Source: an uncultured Lachnospiraceae bacterium (GTDB lineage Bacteria > Bacillota > Clostridia > Lachnospirales > Lachnospiraceae). Taken from it: a stretch of DNA of 64,000 nucleotides. The notes under the pieces are model-generated. The model saw only the letters and a list, made by a program, of their open reading frames with translations, made no database searches and was not told the DNA's origin. Both the position numbers and the translations under genes were made by a program. Below are positions 7,396 to 15,891 of the stretch, piece after piece (the stretch's first letter is position 1; each line of letters starts with the position of its first letter). Where the stretch lies: assembly GCA_910584725.1 (NCBI GenBank), contig CAJUBE010000006.1, positions 1 to 64,000 of the forward strand, read 5' to 3'.

Positions 7396-9348
7396 CTATC
7401 TGTTCAACTGGGCGAGCTTATCTTTCAGATCACTGGAGATCGTGCTCACCATGTCAGCCGATGCCGCAATCTCCTCCGTGGAAGCCGCCAGATTCGTCAC
7501 ACGCAGATTCACGCCGTCAATGACGCTGATCAGTTTCTTCGCATCCGTCAGAAGATCTGAGATGGCCGTCTGTATCTGTTCCTTATTGGCATCGGAGTCA
7601 CTGGCCGTATCTTTCGAGGAATCTGCCAGTTTCTTGATATTCTCGGCAATGATGGCAAAGCCCCGCCCGGATTCCCCGGCTCTGGCCGCCTCAATACTTG
7701 CATTCAATGCAAGGAGGTTCGTCTCCTCCGCCACATTCGTAATTTCCTCATTGTTTTCTTCCAGCTTCACGAGCAGGCTCTGAATCTTCCCGAGCGCCTC
7801 GTTCAACTGGTCGCAGAAATTCACCACATCGCTCATGGATGCCGAAATGCCTGTGCTCTCCTCCGCATTGCTGTTATTGCCTTCCGACATTTCGCTGATG
7901 GAAATATCCAGACTGTCAAAGTCCACCTGCACTTCCGCAATCAGCTCCGCAATCTTTTCATTCTTCTCCTGAAGCTCAGCGTTCTTCTGCTCCACTTCGG
8001 AGGCCATTGTTCTGGCAACCTCGCTCTCCTTCTCCACCTCGCCCTTGACAAACTGGATACAGTTGTAGATATTGTTACAGCCGTTGTGAACCGCCGTCGC
8101 CATCTTTTTACAGGTCTCATAACCGCAGGCAGAACAGTTGATGCTGCGCTCCGCGTCCGTGCGCTTATCCATGGAAACGAAAATCTCTTCCAATTCAGCG
8201 GGGCTTGCCTTCTTTGCGGTCACCATCGATGATTTATCCGTATATCGTCTGATGAAATCATTGATATTCAATTCCGCAAACTGCTTGTTAAGTCTGGCAA
8301 GTCTCTGCTTCGGGGTCAGGCTCTTGCTGAAAGCGTGCCGCTTATCGTTCTTCTTGCTGGCTTCCCTGATCCTCTGCAGTTCATAGAGCGTATCGTCCGA
8401 TCTGGTCTTCTCCTCCTCCACGCCCGGTCCGTAAATACATCCTTTCGCACAGTTGAGCGCGTCCACCATGAAGGGCAGTTCTTTCTTGCCAAGCACCCTT
8501 CTCTTATAATCGCGCAGGAACTCATAGGCATGCTTTTCGCCCTCAATCTGCCTGATAAAGATATCCTCACCGCAAAACCAGTAAACATTTTCCTTCAAGC
8601 CGCCCGGCATGGGATAAATAGAGCCGAGGCCATACTCGATCTCATCTGTCACCGCAGGGCCGGAAATGTTGTGTTCCCTCACATATTTCATCAGATGATC
8701 GAATGTCACATTGTAGGACACATAACCGCCGCAGTTCGGATCGTCAATCTCGTTCTTCTTCGCGATACAGGGGCTGATAAAGGCAAGCTTGTCCGGCACC
8801 TTCATATACTTCTTCACATAGATCGCGCCGCACATCATCGGGGAATGCACAGGCATCAAATTGGGGAGAAGCTCCGGAAGATACTTCTCTATGTAACCCA
8901 CCACCGCGGGACAGGGCTGCGAGATGCCGCCCGTAAAATTGTGCTCCGTTATGTATTTGACATATCCCCAGGTCGTGATATCCGCGCCAAAGCTGATGCT
9001 GATAATACGGTTTACGCCGAGCTTTTTCAATCCGCCCAAAACCGTGGCATACTCTCTCGGATAGTTAGCAAGAAATGCGGGCGCAAGCAGAAGGGAAATC
9101 TTCTCCCCCTTCTTTAAGTCCTCAAAAAAGCGCTCCGTATCATCGTGATAGCTTCTCGCATTATGCGCGCAGGCATCAAAGCATGCGCCGCAGCTGATGC
9201 ACTGGCTGCCATCCACAATAATCTTATTCTTTCCCTTTTCCTCTACCGCACGGTTTGCCGTCAGCACAGGACATGCGGAAATACACTTGTTACATCCTAC
9301 GCAATTGTCGTTGGTATATACCAACGCCTCCAACGGTTGATTTGCCAT
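7396..9348 (-). CDS. Sensory [FeFe]-hydrogenase-like protein fused to a methyl-accepting signalling domain
   Basis: 650 residues. Residues about 1-65 are a two-cluster ferredoxin domain (CVGCNKCISACP and CISCGACFDAC). Residues about 75-365 are the [FeFe]-hydrogenase large-subunit domain with Cys motifs in the H-cluster positions: SQPCPAVVGY, FISPCIAKKNE and LNCAKGCIYGPG. A further Fe-S motif follows (CSACGYETCKKM, CNNIYNC; about 400-435), then a coiled coil and a chemoreceptor-type signalling tip (NLLALNASIEAARAGESGRG). There is no membrane segment, so it is a soluble redox or hydrogen sensor rather than a transporter-linked hydrogenase. The start chosen (9348) follows GGAGGGTACG; the TTG at 9360 is less likely. 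Confidence 0.85.
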   Translation of the reverse strand: MANQPLEALVYTNDNCVGCNKCISACPVLTANRAVEEKGKNKIIVDGSQCISCGACFDACAHNARSYHDDTERFFEDLKKGEKISLLLAPAFLANYPREYATVLGGLKKLGVNRIISISFGADITTWGYVKYITEHNFTGGISQPCPAVVGYIEKYLPELLPNLMPVHSPMMCGAIYVKKYMKVPDKLAFISPCIAKKNEIDDPNCGGYVSYNVTFDHLMKYVREHNISGPAVTDEIEYGLGSIYPMPGGLKENVYWFCGEDIFIRQIEGEKHAYEFLRDYKRRVLGKKELPFMVDALNCAKGCIYGPGVEEEKTRSDDTLYELQRIREASKKNDKRHAFSKSLTPKQRLARLNKQFAELNINDFIRRYTDKSSMVTAKKASPAELEEIFVSMDKRTDAERSINCSACGYETCKKMATAVHNGCNNIYNCIQFVKGEVEKESEVARTMASEVEQKNAELQEKNEKIAELIAEVQVDFDSLDISISEMSEGNNSNAEESTGISASMSDVVNFCDQLNEALGKIQSLLVKLEENNEEITNVAEETNLLALNASIEAARAGESGRGFAIIAENIKKLADSSKDTASDSDANKEQIQTAISDLLTDAKKLISVIDGVNLRVTNLAASTEEIAASADMVSTISSDLKDKLAQLNR

Positions 9349-9419
9349 CGTACCCTCCAAAGTTAATAATTATTGTTTTTGTTTATGCTATTTGTACAAT
9401 ATATTTGCTATTTTAGCAC

Positions 9420-9457
9420 AAAAAGGACAAAAATTAAACAATTTTTTTGTCCTTTTT
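9420..9457 (-). terminator. Terminator after lysC
   Basis: AAAAAGGACAAAAA (9420-9433) and TTTTTGTCCTTTTT (9444-9457) form a 14-base stem flanked by T on both strands. It ends the glyA-hom-lysC transcript just upstream of the hydrogenase-like gene. Confidence 0.7.
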
Positions 9458-9486
9458 AGAATACATTCTAGCCACATTTATATATT

Positions 9487-10806
9487 TTAAATCTGGGAAA
9501 TCACAAAAATATCGTAAATCGCCTTAATCGCCGTCTCAAAGTCGGCATTCGCCACGCCGATAATAATATTCAGCTCGCTGGAGCCCTGGTCGATCATCTT
9601 GACATTGACGTTGGCATGGGCCAATGCGGAAAAAATCCTTCCCGCCGTACCGCGTGTGGATTTCATGCCGCGTCCCACCACTGCAATCAGCGCGAGGTCG
9701 GCCTCTATGTCAATGGAATCCGGATCCGCCAGCCTGTGGATGCCGGAAACCACCTTCTGTTCCTTGTGCATAAACTCATCCTGATGCACAAACACCGTCA
9801 TGGTGTCGATACCGGAGGGCACATGCTCAAAGGAAATCTCATTCTCCTCAAAAGCCTGCAGCACCTTTCTCCCAAACCCGATTTCCGAGTTCATCATTTC
9901 CTTTTCGATATTGACCGCGCAAAAACCTTTTTTCCCTGCGATACCGGTAATCACATATTTTGATTTCTGGCAGGTGCTCTCCACAATCCATGTGCCGTTG
10001 TCGTCCGGCGCGTTGGTATTGCGGATATTAATCGGTATCCCTTCGCTCCTTACCGGGAAGATAGCGTCCTCATGCAGAACGGAAAATCCCATGTAAGCAA
10101 GCTCACGCAGCTCCCTGTATGTAATCGTCTCCACACCTTCCGGCTTGTAGATAATGCGCGGATCGGCAACCAGCACACCCGAAACATCCGTCCAGTTCTC
10201 ATACACATTCGCCTTGATCGCCCTGGCCACGATGGAACCTGTAATATCGGATCCGCCTCTGGAAAAGGTCTTTACCCTTCCGTCCTCATAGGCACCATAA
10301 AATCCGGGGATTACAGCCGACTCCACGCCCGACAGACGCTCCCGCAGAAGTTGGTTTGTCAGCTCCGCGTCGTGCTCGCCGTCCGTCTTAAAACGAATCA
10401 CCGTAGCCGCGTCCACAAACTCATAGCCAAGATATTTCGCCATGATAATGCCATTTAAGTATTCGCCGCGGGAGGCCGCATAATCGGAACCGGCCTTCTC
10501 CTTGAAATTTTTCTCAATGCCCTTAAATTCCTTATCCAAGGAGAGCTTCAGCTCCAGACCGTCTATGATTTCCTGATATCTGTCCTTGATGGCCTGCAGC
10601 TGCGCCGTGAAATCCTCTCCCTGTTCCGCCAGCTCATAACAGGCATAAAGCATATCCGTGACCTTCGTGTCGTCCGACGATCTCTTGCCGGGCGCGGAAG
10701 GTACCACAAACTTCCGTTCCCTGTCTGCGCGGATAATTGCACCTACCTTTTTAAACTGCTCCGCGCTCGCCAGAGAACTCCCGCCGAATTTAACTACCTT
10801 GTTCAT
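9487..10806 (-). CDS. lysC: Aspartate kinase
   Basis: 439 residues. The amino-acid kinase domain shows VVKFGGSSLA at the N-terminus, SRGEYLNG, the substrate motif KTFSRGGSDITG and the nucleotide-binding TDVSGV. Two ACT-type regulatory domains follow (about 300-439: GFCAVNIEKEMMN, IAVVGRGMKSTRGTAGRIF). It phosphorylates aspartate, the first step towards lysine, threonine and methionine. The start at 10806 has AGGGGGAAAAGAC just before it, 14 bases after the hom stop; the upstream 15 codons have no ribosome site. Product feedback through the ACT domains is expected from the family. Confidence 0.92.
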   Translation of the reverse strand: MNKVVKFGGSSLASAEQFKKVGAIIRADRERKFVVPSAPGKRSSDDTKVTDMLYACYELAEQGEDFTAQLQAIKDRYQEIIDGLELKLSLDKEFKGIEKNFKEKAGSDYAASRGEYLNGIIMAKYLGYEFVDAATVIRFKTDGEHDAELTNQLLRERLSGVESAVIPGFYGAYEDGRVKTFSRGGSDITGSIVARAIKANVYENWTDVSGVLVADPRIIYKPEGVETITYRELRELAYMGFSVLHEDAIFPVRSEGIPINIRNTNAPDDNGTWIVESTCQKSKYVITGIAGKKGFCAVNIEKEMMNSEIGFGRKVLQAFEENEISFEHVPSGIDTMTVFVHQDEFMHKEQKVVSGIHRLADPDSIDIEADLALIAVVGRGMKSTRGTAGRIFSALAHANVNVKMIDQGSSELNIIIGVANADFETAIKAIYDIFVISQI

Positions 10807-10820
10807 GTCTTTTCCCCCTG

Positions 10821-12026
10821 CTATGCCATGATTCGGATTCTGTTGATGCATCCGCCTATTTTTTCTATCTTCTCTTCAAATTCCTTCTCGGTCATCTCCT
10901 GCGTCATAAACCCGAACTCTTTCAACAGTCCCACGTTCACTTCCGCCAGCGCGCCGAAGGCCTCCATCGCCGCCTCCCGCTTATCCGCTGATATCCTGAC
11001 AAAGAATTTCCTTCGCGCACGCGCCACGTCCGCGACCTTCACTTTTTCCTCATCCCAGAAGCACATAATGGTCTTCCCCTGATGTCTCGCACAGTCCACC
11101 ACATCGGAGACCACCGCGCTGGCCGTCGGCAGTTTCCCTGCTCCGCGGCCATAATACATGGAGTCGCCCAACATATTTCCGTGCACATACACTGCGTTGA
11201 ACACGTCGTTTACACTGTAAAGCGGATGCTCCCTGGAAATCAGGAAGGGCGCAACCATGGCAAAGAAACCTTCCTGCGTATCCCTGCTCAAAGCCAACAG
11301 CTTGATAGATTTGTTCATCTGCTTTGCATACTTAAAATCTGCCGAGGAAATCTTCGTGATTCCCTCTGTGTAGATATCTTCGTAACTCACATTTTTGCCG
11401 GACATCAGGGACGAGAGAATGGCGATCTTACGGCAGGCATCATAGCCTTCCACGTCGGCTTCGGGATTTCGCTCCGCATAGCCCTTATCCTGCGCTTCCT
11501 TCAGGACATCCTCAAAATCAGCGCCTTCCCTGTCCATCTTCGTCAGAATGTAGTTGGTTGTTCCGTTTAAAATACCTGTGATGCCGTCGATATGCTCTGC
11601 CGTCAGAGAATAGTTGAGGGGACGGATAATCGGGATACCTCCGCCCACACTGGCTTCAAAGAGATAGTTACAGTGATTCTCCTTCGCGATTTTTATAAGC
11701 TCCGGCCCGTGAGCCGCTACAAGCTCCTTATTTGAGGTACAAACGCTCTTCCCAAGAAGCAGCGCCTGCTTTGTAAAATCATAAGCCGGTTTCGTGCCGC
11801 CCATGGTCTCGCAGATGATTTTCACCTCCGGGTCGTTCAGAATCATATTGAAGTCATGTACAACCTTGCTCTCGTAAGGATCACCCGGAAAATCCCGCAG
11901 ATCCAGGATATATTTGACTGCTAAAACCTCTGCCGCCTTCTTATTGATATCCGTCTTATTCGTCTCAATCACTTCCACGACGCCGCTTCCCACGGTGCCG
12001 TATCCCAAAACCGCTATTTGAATCAT
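10821..12026 (-). CDS. hom: Homoserine dehydrogenase
   Basis: 401 residues. It has the NAD(P)-binding AVLGYGTVGSGV, the conserved SVGGGIPIIRPL and GILNGTTNYILTKM, the catalytic region with AYAERNPEADVEG-like spacing (GYAERNPEADVEGYDACRK), and a C-terminal ACT-like portion. It reduces aspartate semialdehyde to homoserine. The start at 12026 follows GGAGGGAACA; an upstream frame extends to 12125 through a hairpin repeat and was rejected. The gene lies between glyA and lysC in one orientation, making an operon for the threonine/serine/glycine branch. Confidence 0.92.
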   Translation of the reverse strand: MIQIAVLGYGTVGSGVVEVIETNKTDINKKAAEVLAVKYILDLRDFPGDPYESKVVHDFNMILNDPEVKIICETMGGTKPAYDFTKQALLLGKSVCTSNKELVAAHGPELIKIAKENHCNYLFEASVGGGIPIIRPLNYSLTAEHIDGITGILNGTTNYILTKMDREGADFEDVLKEAQDKGYAERNPEADVEGYDACRKIAILSSLMSGKNVSYEDIYTEGITKISSADFKYAKQMNKSIKLLALSRDTQEGFFAMVAPFLISREHPLYSVNDVFNAVYVHGNMLGDSMYYGRGAGKLPTASAVVSDVVDCARHQGKTIMCFWDEEKVKVADVARARRKFFVRISADKREAAMEAFGALAEVNVGLLKEFGFMTQEMTEKEFEEKIEKIGGCINRIRIMA

Positions 12027-12034
12027 TGTTCCCT

Positions 12035-12244
12035 CCATGTCAGAGCAGTTTACTGCGATGACACGCGTCGAGAATTTCAAAGTTTTCCGAAGGAATACTT
12101 TTGTTCTCGACTGCGCGCAAGGCATATTTGAGGCTCTGACTCAAATTACTGATTGAAAATAAGGTCATCAGGCTTATTTTTCAATCTTATCCTCCGTTGT
12201 GTGTTTGCCGCGTAAATCAAATTGAGTGCACAAGCACTCGATTT
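12035..12244. repeat. Intercistronic multi-hairpin element, copy 1 (glyA-hom)
   Basis: In plus orientation: CCAT (12035-12038), a long stem closed by GTCAGAGC (12039-12046) and GCTCTGAC (12133-12140), then TCAAAT (12141-12146). Inside the long stem are nested arms TCGAGAA/TTCTCGA around an AAAGT/ACTTT stem. A second hairpin is GATTGAAAATAAG (12151-12163) with CTTATTTTTCAATC (12173-12186), and a third is AAATTGAGTGC (12219-12229) with GCACTCGATTT (12234-12244). CCAT-stem-TCAAAT borders are shared with copies at 27235, 28311 and 33616. Seen from the transcript, the first stem ends right at the Shine-Dalgarno ATGGAGGG of hom. Confidence 0.65.
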
Positions 12245-13481
12245 ATACAAGTGGATACTTGTCTGTCAATGTCTTAATAATAGCCTGCGCCTTACCGATG
12301 CCTGCCTCGCCTTCCTTGATCACAATGGAAATGGCCTCCGCCACCTGCTCCATATCCGCCGTATTCAATCCGCGAGAAGTAGCCGCGGGTGTACCCAGAC
12401 GGATGCCGCTTGTCACAAAAGGAGACTTCGGATCGTTGGGGATGGTATTCTTGTTGGCCGTGATATGCGCCTCATCGAGCAGCTTCTCCACAGCCTTTCC
12501 CGTCAAATCGTAATTCGTCAGATCAACCAGCATCAGGTGATTGTCCGTCCCGCCGGAAACAATCTTAATATCGCGCGCCTGCAATGCTTTACAGAGCGCC
12601 TGCGCATTGTCTGCCACATTCTTCATGTAAACCTTAAAGTCATCGGACAGCGCCTCCTTGAAGCACACCGCCTTCGCCGCGATCACGTGCATAAGCGGTC
12701 CGCCTTGGATGCCCGGGAAAATCGCCTTGTTAAAGTTATATTTATCCGCCACCTCCTGACTGGACATAATCATGCCGCCGCGGGGGCCGCGCAGGGTCTT
12801 GTGGGTGGTGGTAGTCGTCACATGCGCATAGGGAATCGGGCTTGGATGAAGCCCCGTCGCCACAAGCCCGGCAATGTGCGCAATATCCACCATCAGCACC
12901 GCGCCGACCTCATCGGCAATCTCCCTGAATTTTTTAAAGTCAATGGTTCTGGCATAAGCGGAGGCTCCTGCCACAATCATCTTAGGCTTACACTCCAGCG
13001 CAATTTTTCTCACATTATCATAATCGAGGAACCCATCGTCATTTACGCCGTATGGCACACACTTGAAATATTTGCCGGACATGTTGACCGGTGAACCGTG
13101 GGAAAGGTGACCGCCGTGATCCAGATTCATACCCATAAAGGTATCGCCCGGCTCCATCACCGCAAAAAATACCGCCATATTCGCCTGTGCGCCGGAGTGG
13201 GGCTGCACATTGACATACTCGCATCCGAAAAGCTCTTTCGCCCGGTCTCTTGCAAGATCCTCCACCACGTCTACACATTCGCAGCCGCCGTAATATCTCT
13301 TGCCGGGATATCCTTCCGCATACTTATTCGTAAGCGGGCTGCCCATAGCCGCCATAACCGCCTTGCTCACCCAGTTTTCAGAAGCAATCAGCTCAATATG
13401 GGAATTTTGTCTGTTCTGTTCGTCTACAATCGCCTGCGCGATCTCCGGATCAACATTTCTTACCTCATCCAATGAATACAT
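12243..13481 (-). CDS. glyA: Serine hydroxymethyltransferase
   Basis: 412 residues, the usual length. It has the N-terminal HIELIASENW, NKYAEGYPGKRYYGG, the substrate pocket around VQPHSGAQAN, MVDIAHIAGLVATG, and the PLP-lysine motif TTTTHKTLRGPRGG. It converts serine and tetrahydrofolate to glycine and methylene-THF. It is first in the operon with hom and lysC, behind a promoter at 13579-13608 and a leader of about 90 bases. The stop codon overlaps the outermost hairpin of the intercistronic element. Confidence 0.95.
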   Translation of the reverse strand: MYSLDEVRNVDPEIAQAIVDEQNRQNSHIELIASENWVSKAVMAAMGSPLTNKYAEGYPGKRYYGGCECVDVVEDLARDRAKELFGCEYVNVQPHSGAQANMAVFFAVMEPGDTFMGMNLDHGGHLSHGSPVNMSGKYFKCVPYGVNDDGFLDYDNVRKIALECKPKMIVAGASAYARTIDFKKFREIADEVGAVLMVDIAHIAGLVATGLHPSPIPYAHVTTTTTHKTLRGPRGGMIMSSQEVADKYNFNKAIFPGIQGGPLMHVIAAKAVCFKEALSDDFKVYMKNVADNAQALCKALQARDIKIVSGGTDNHLMLVDLTNYDLTGKAVEKLLDEAHITANKNTIPNDPKSPFVTSGIRLGTPAATSRGLNTADMEQVAEAISIVIKEGEAGIGKAQAIIKTLTDKYPLV

Positions 13482-13578
13482 TCCTCGTTCCTGCCTTTCT
13501 GATAATTTCCACCCTTATACTCTCATATTTTTCCTTCTATTTATATATCTATATAAATACAGGCAATTTCAAGACAAT

Positions 13579-13608
13579 ATTATAAGGTATTATGCTATGT
13601 ATTGCAAA
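13579..13608 (-). promoter_or_regulatory. Promoter of glyA-hom-lysC
   Basis: The minus strand has TTTGCA (13608-13603), an 18-base spacer and TATAAT (13584-13579), with the glyA start about 100 bases downstream. A second, weaker TTGTCT-N18-TATAGA lies just after it. Confidence 0.5.
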
Positions 13609-13713
13609 CAAAATTTATGACACGTCCCTCAGCGCCCCGTACCTTCAAATATATCTTTGGCATATTGGACATATTTTAATGAATAATTAAGAAATCTTTA
13701 TGGAAATCTTATT

Positions 13714-13741
13714 TTGACTTTTTTCCCTAATCTGCTATGAT
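13714..13741 (+). promoter_or_regulatory. Promoter of the PAP2 gene
   Basis: TTGACT (13714-13719), a 16-base spacer and TATGAT (13736-13741). Transcription would start near 13748, which excludes the ATG at 13747 and supports the start at 13807. Confidence 0.6.
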
Positions 13742-13806
13742 GTATCATGTTAACAGAGAAAACCGACCCAATCAATCAGGCTTATCGAAAAAAGGAACAT
13801 GCTATT

Positions 13807-14505
13807 ATGAATACGAAACAAAAACTTGTAACTATCTGGCAAAAGTACAGACATGCGCTGCCGCTTGCCCTCTACGGAATCATATATATGTTGTGGTTTA
13901 CCCATCTGGAGAAAACCGTGACAAGCCACTATCGGCTGATTCATTTCAGGCCGGATGACCTCATTCCCTTCTGTGAAGCGTTTGTCATCCCTTACCTGAT
14001 GTGGTTCGCTTATGTGGCAGCGGTCGTAATCTACTTCTTCTTCCGGGATAAGGACGACTATTTCAGGGCATGCACCTTCCTGTTTACGGGAATGACCGTT
14101 TTTTTAATTGTCAGTACCCTCTGGCCGAATGGACATGATCTGCGCCCCATCGTTATGCCGAGAGATAATTTCTGTACAAGGCTGGTGTCTTCGCTATACC
14201 TCGCGGACACGCCTACAAACCTCTGGCCCAGCATCCATGTGTACAATTCTCTCGGCTGCCACATCGCAGTTATGAAGAGTGCACGGCTGGAAAAGAAAAG
14301 GGGAATCCGAGCCTGCTCGTTTGTTTTGTGTGTCTCGATTATTTTATCGACCATGTTTATCAAACAGCACTCCGTATTTGACGTGACCACCGCGTTTATC
14401 ATGGCGGCTGTCATGTATGGCATTGTATACCGCTCCGACGTGCTTCTCAATTTCTACCACGGCCTGCATCGCAGACGGAAGCGGAAACCGGGCACACTTG
14501 TTTAA
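13807..14505 (+). CDS. PAP2-superfamily membrane phosphatase
   Basis: 232 residues with about five or six membrane helices. Two of the three catalytic motifs are plain: WPSIHVYNS (PSxH) and KQHSVFD (HxxxD); the first (K-x6-RP-like) is weak around MPRDNF. PAP2 enzymes dephosphorylate phosphatidic acid, undecaprenyl diphosphate or related lipids at the membrane surface; the substrate here cannot be told. The start at 13807 has AAGGAA about 9 bases upstream and fits the promoter; the ATG at 13747 would precede the transcript. Confidence 0.82.
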   Translation: MNTKQKLVTIWQKYRHALPLALYGIIYMLWFTHLEKTVTSHYRLIHFRPDDLIPFCEAFVIPYLMWFAYVAAVVIYFFFRDKDDYFRACTFLFTGMTVFLIVSTLWPNGHDLRPIVMPRDNFCTRLVSSLYLADTPTNLWPSIHVYNSLGCHIAVMKSARLEKKRGIRACSFVLCVSIILSTMFIKQHSVFDVTTAFIMAAVMYGIVYRSDVLLNFYHGLHRRRKRKPGTLV

Positions 14506-14548
14506 TTACTGCCGGGTTGCCCGACAAAATTGTCATCAAAAATTCAGA

Positions 14549-14582
14549 CAGGGAGAATCCGCTGCAGGACTCTCCCTGTTTT
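14549..14582 (+). terminator. Terminator of the PAP2 gene
   Basis: CAGGGAGA (14549-14556) and TCTCCCTG (14571-14578) with an inner CC/GG pair, followed by TTTT. It lies between convergent genes. Confidence 0.75.
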
Positions 14583-14640
14583 ATATCCGCCACTCACTGC
14601 ATACGCCATCCGGGCATTGTAAATCGGTTCGGTCGGCCAC

Positions 14641-15666
14641 TCAGTTAAACTTAAAAAACCGCCGACAGATTTTATACCCCTCCACGGATATCTTTCTGCC
14701 GCCCTTCCCGGGCAGGTTCATGGCGTTGCCGAGCACACCATGGCGCAGCCTCATATACAGGCCGATGTCCTTTTGCCTGATATATTTCCAAAGCTCCGTC
14801 TTCTTCTCCAGATTTTCCTCCGTGCCGGAACGGATCAGCATAATTGAAGAAATCACCGTAATAATTTCCAGATAATTCATCATATATCTTTTCAGCTTAC
14901 CCTTCCCGTATATCTTCGCTTTCTTTTCCACGAGATAATCAATCATAATCTTATTGACCTTGATCTGCTGGTCAATTCTGCCGATCATTATCTCCTCGTT
15001 GACCGACTGTCCCTCCCTGCCTATATAATAACGATAAAAATTCACATCGAGATAATACATGTTTTTCACAAAGGGCAGCGGCTCAAACACAAAAATGTTG
15101 TCTACATAGAAAGTGTTTTCCGGCAGCTCAAGTCCGCACTCCCGAAGGAGCTTCGTGCGGAAAATCACGGAATGCATGAGAATATACTGTCCCTTATGAA
15201 AATGCTTCACCTCATTCCAGCCGAATATTCTGTCCTGCGGAAGCGCATGATGATATTTCATCACCTTATGCTTCTTTTCGCCCTCTTTCTCATAGACAAA
15301 ATTGCTGACAAGCATATCAAGCGTCGTGTCCCCCGCGATGATATCCCGCAGCACCTCAAGAATTTTCAGGTAAGCGCTCTCCTTCACCCAGTCGTCGCTG
15401 TCCACAACCTTATAGTACAGGCCGGAAGCACAGGCAAGCCCTGCATTTACAGCTGATCCATGCCCACCGTTTTTCTTGTGGATCACCTTAACAATGGAAG
15501 GGTAAAGCCTCTCGTAAGCGTCCGCGATCTCCCCCGTCCCGTCAGTGGATCCGTCGTCCACAATCAATATTTCCACATCCTCGCCGCCGGGCAGCAGCGA
15601 CTCGATGCACTTTTTCATATAGTTTTCTGAGTTATAACAAGGTATTGCAACCGATAACAATTTCAT
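14641..15666 (-). CDS. Family 2 glycosyltransferase
   Basis: 341 residues. The GT-A fold is shown by SVAIPCYNSENYMKKCIESL, the nucleotide-binding VDDGSTDGTGEIAD, KKNGGHGSAVNAGL, and the metal-binding DSDDWV. The C-terminal 150 residues are helical, rich in Tyr and Lys, with no clear membrane segments, so the enzyme is likely cytoplasmic or peripheral. The sugar donor and acceptor are unknown. It stands alone between a convergent PAP2 gene and the SOS-controlled operon; a TGCTAGAAT extended -10 near 15739 may start its transcript. Confidence 0.85.
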   Translation of the reverse strand: MKLLSVAIPCYNSENYMKKCIESLLPGGEDVEILIVDDGSTDGTGEIADAYERLYPSIVKVIHKKNGGHGSAVNAGLACASGLYYKVVDSDDWVKESAYLKILEVLRDIIAGDTTLDMLVSNFVYEKEGEKKHKVMKYHHALPQDRIFGWNEVKHFHKGQYILMHSVIFRTKLLRECGLELPENTFYVDNIFVFEPLPFVKNMYYLDVNFYRYYIGREGQSVNEEIMIGRIDQQIKVNKIMIDYLVEKKAKIYGKGKLKRYMMNYLEIITVISSIMLIRSGTEENLEKKTELWKYIRQKDIGLYMRLRHGVLGNAMNLPGKGGRKISVEGYKICRRFFKFN

Positions 15667-15891
15667 GCCAAAATATCCATGCCTTTCTCTATTCTGATTG
15701 TACGGGCAGCTTTTGGGGCCGTCCGACTTTTGTCTATTCTAGCATAAAAATTCTCGTATATTGTTACAGAATTCTTATATTTTCCTTATTTTTCAAGCCG
15801 TTCCGTCTTTGACCTCCCGCACCCGGGCTCCGCCTGATGCACAGACGCCTGCCTCATCCGCAAAACGGCCAAAAGCAAAACTGCCTCTAAC

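Noticed and set aside
12035..12244. T-box or amino-acid riboswitch before hom
   Set aside because: No T-box core or specifier loop is visible, the region lies within the glyA-hom operon, and its borders match other copies of the hairpin element.
12222..13094. Plus-strand open frame of 290 codons
   Set aside because: It lies opposite glyA, rich in His and Arg as expected of an antisense frame.
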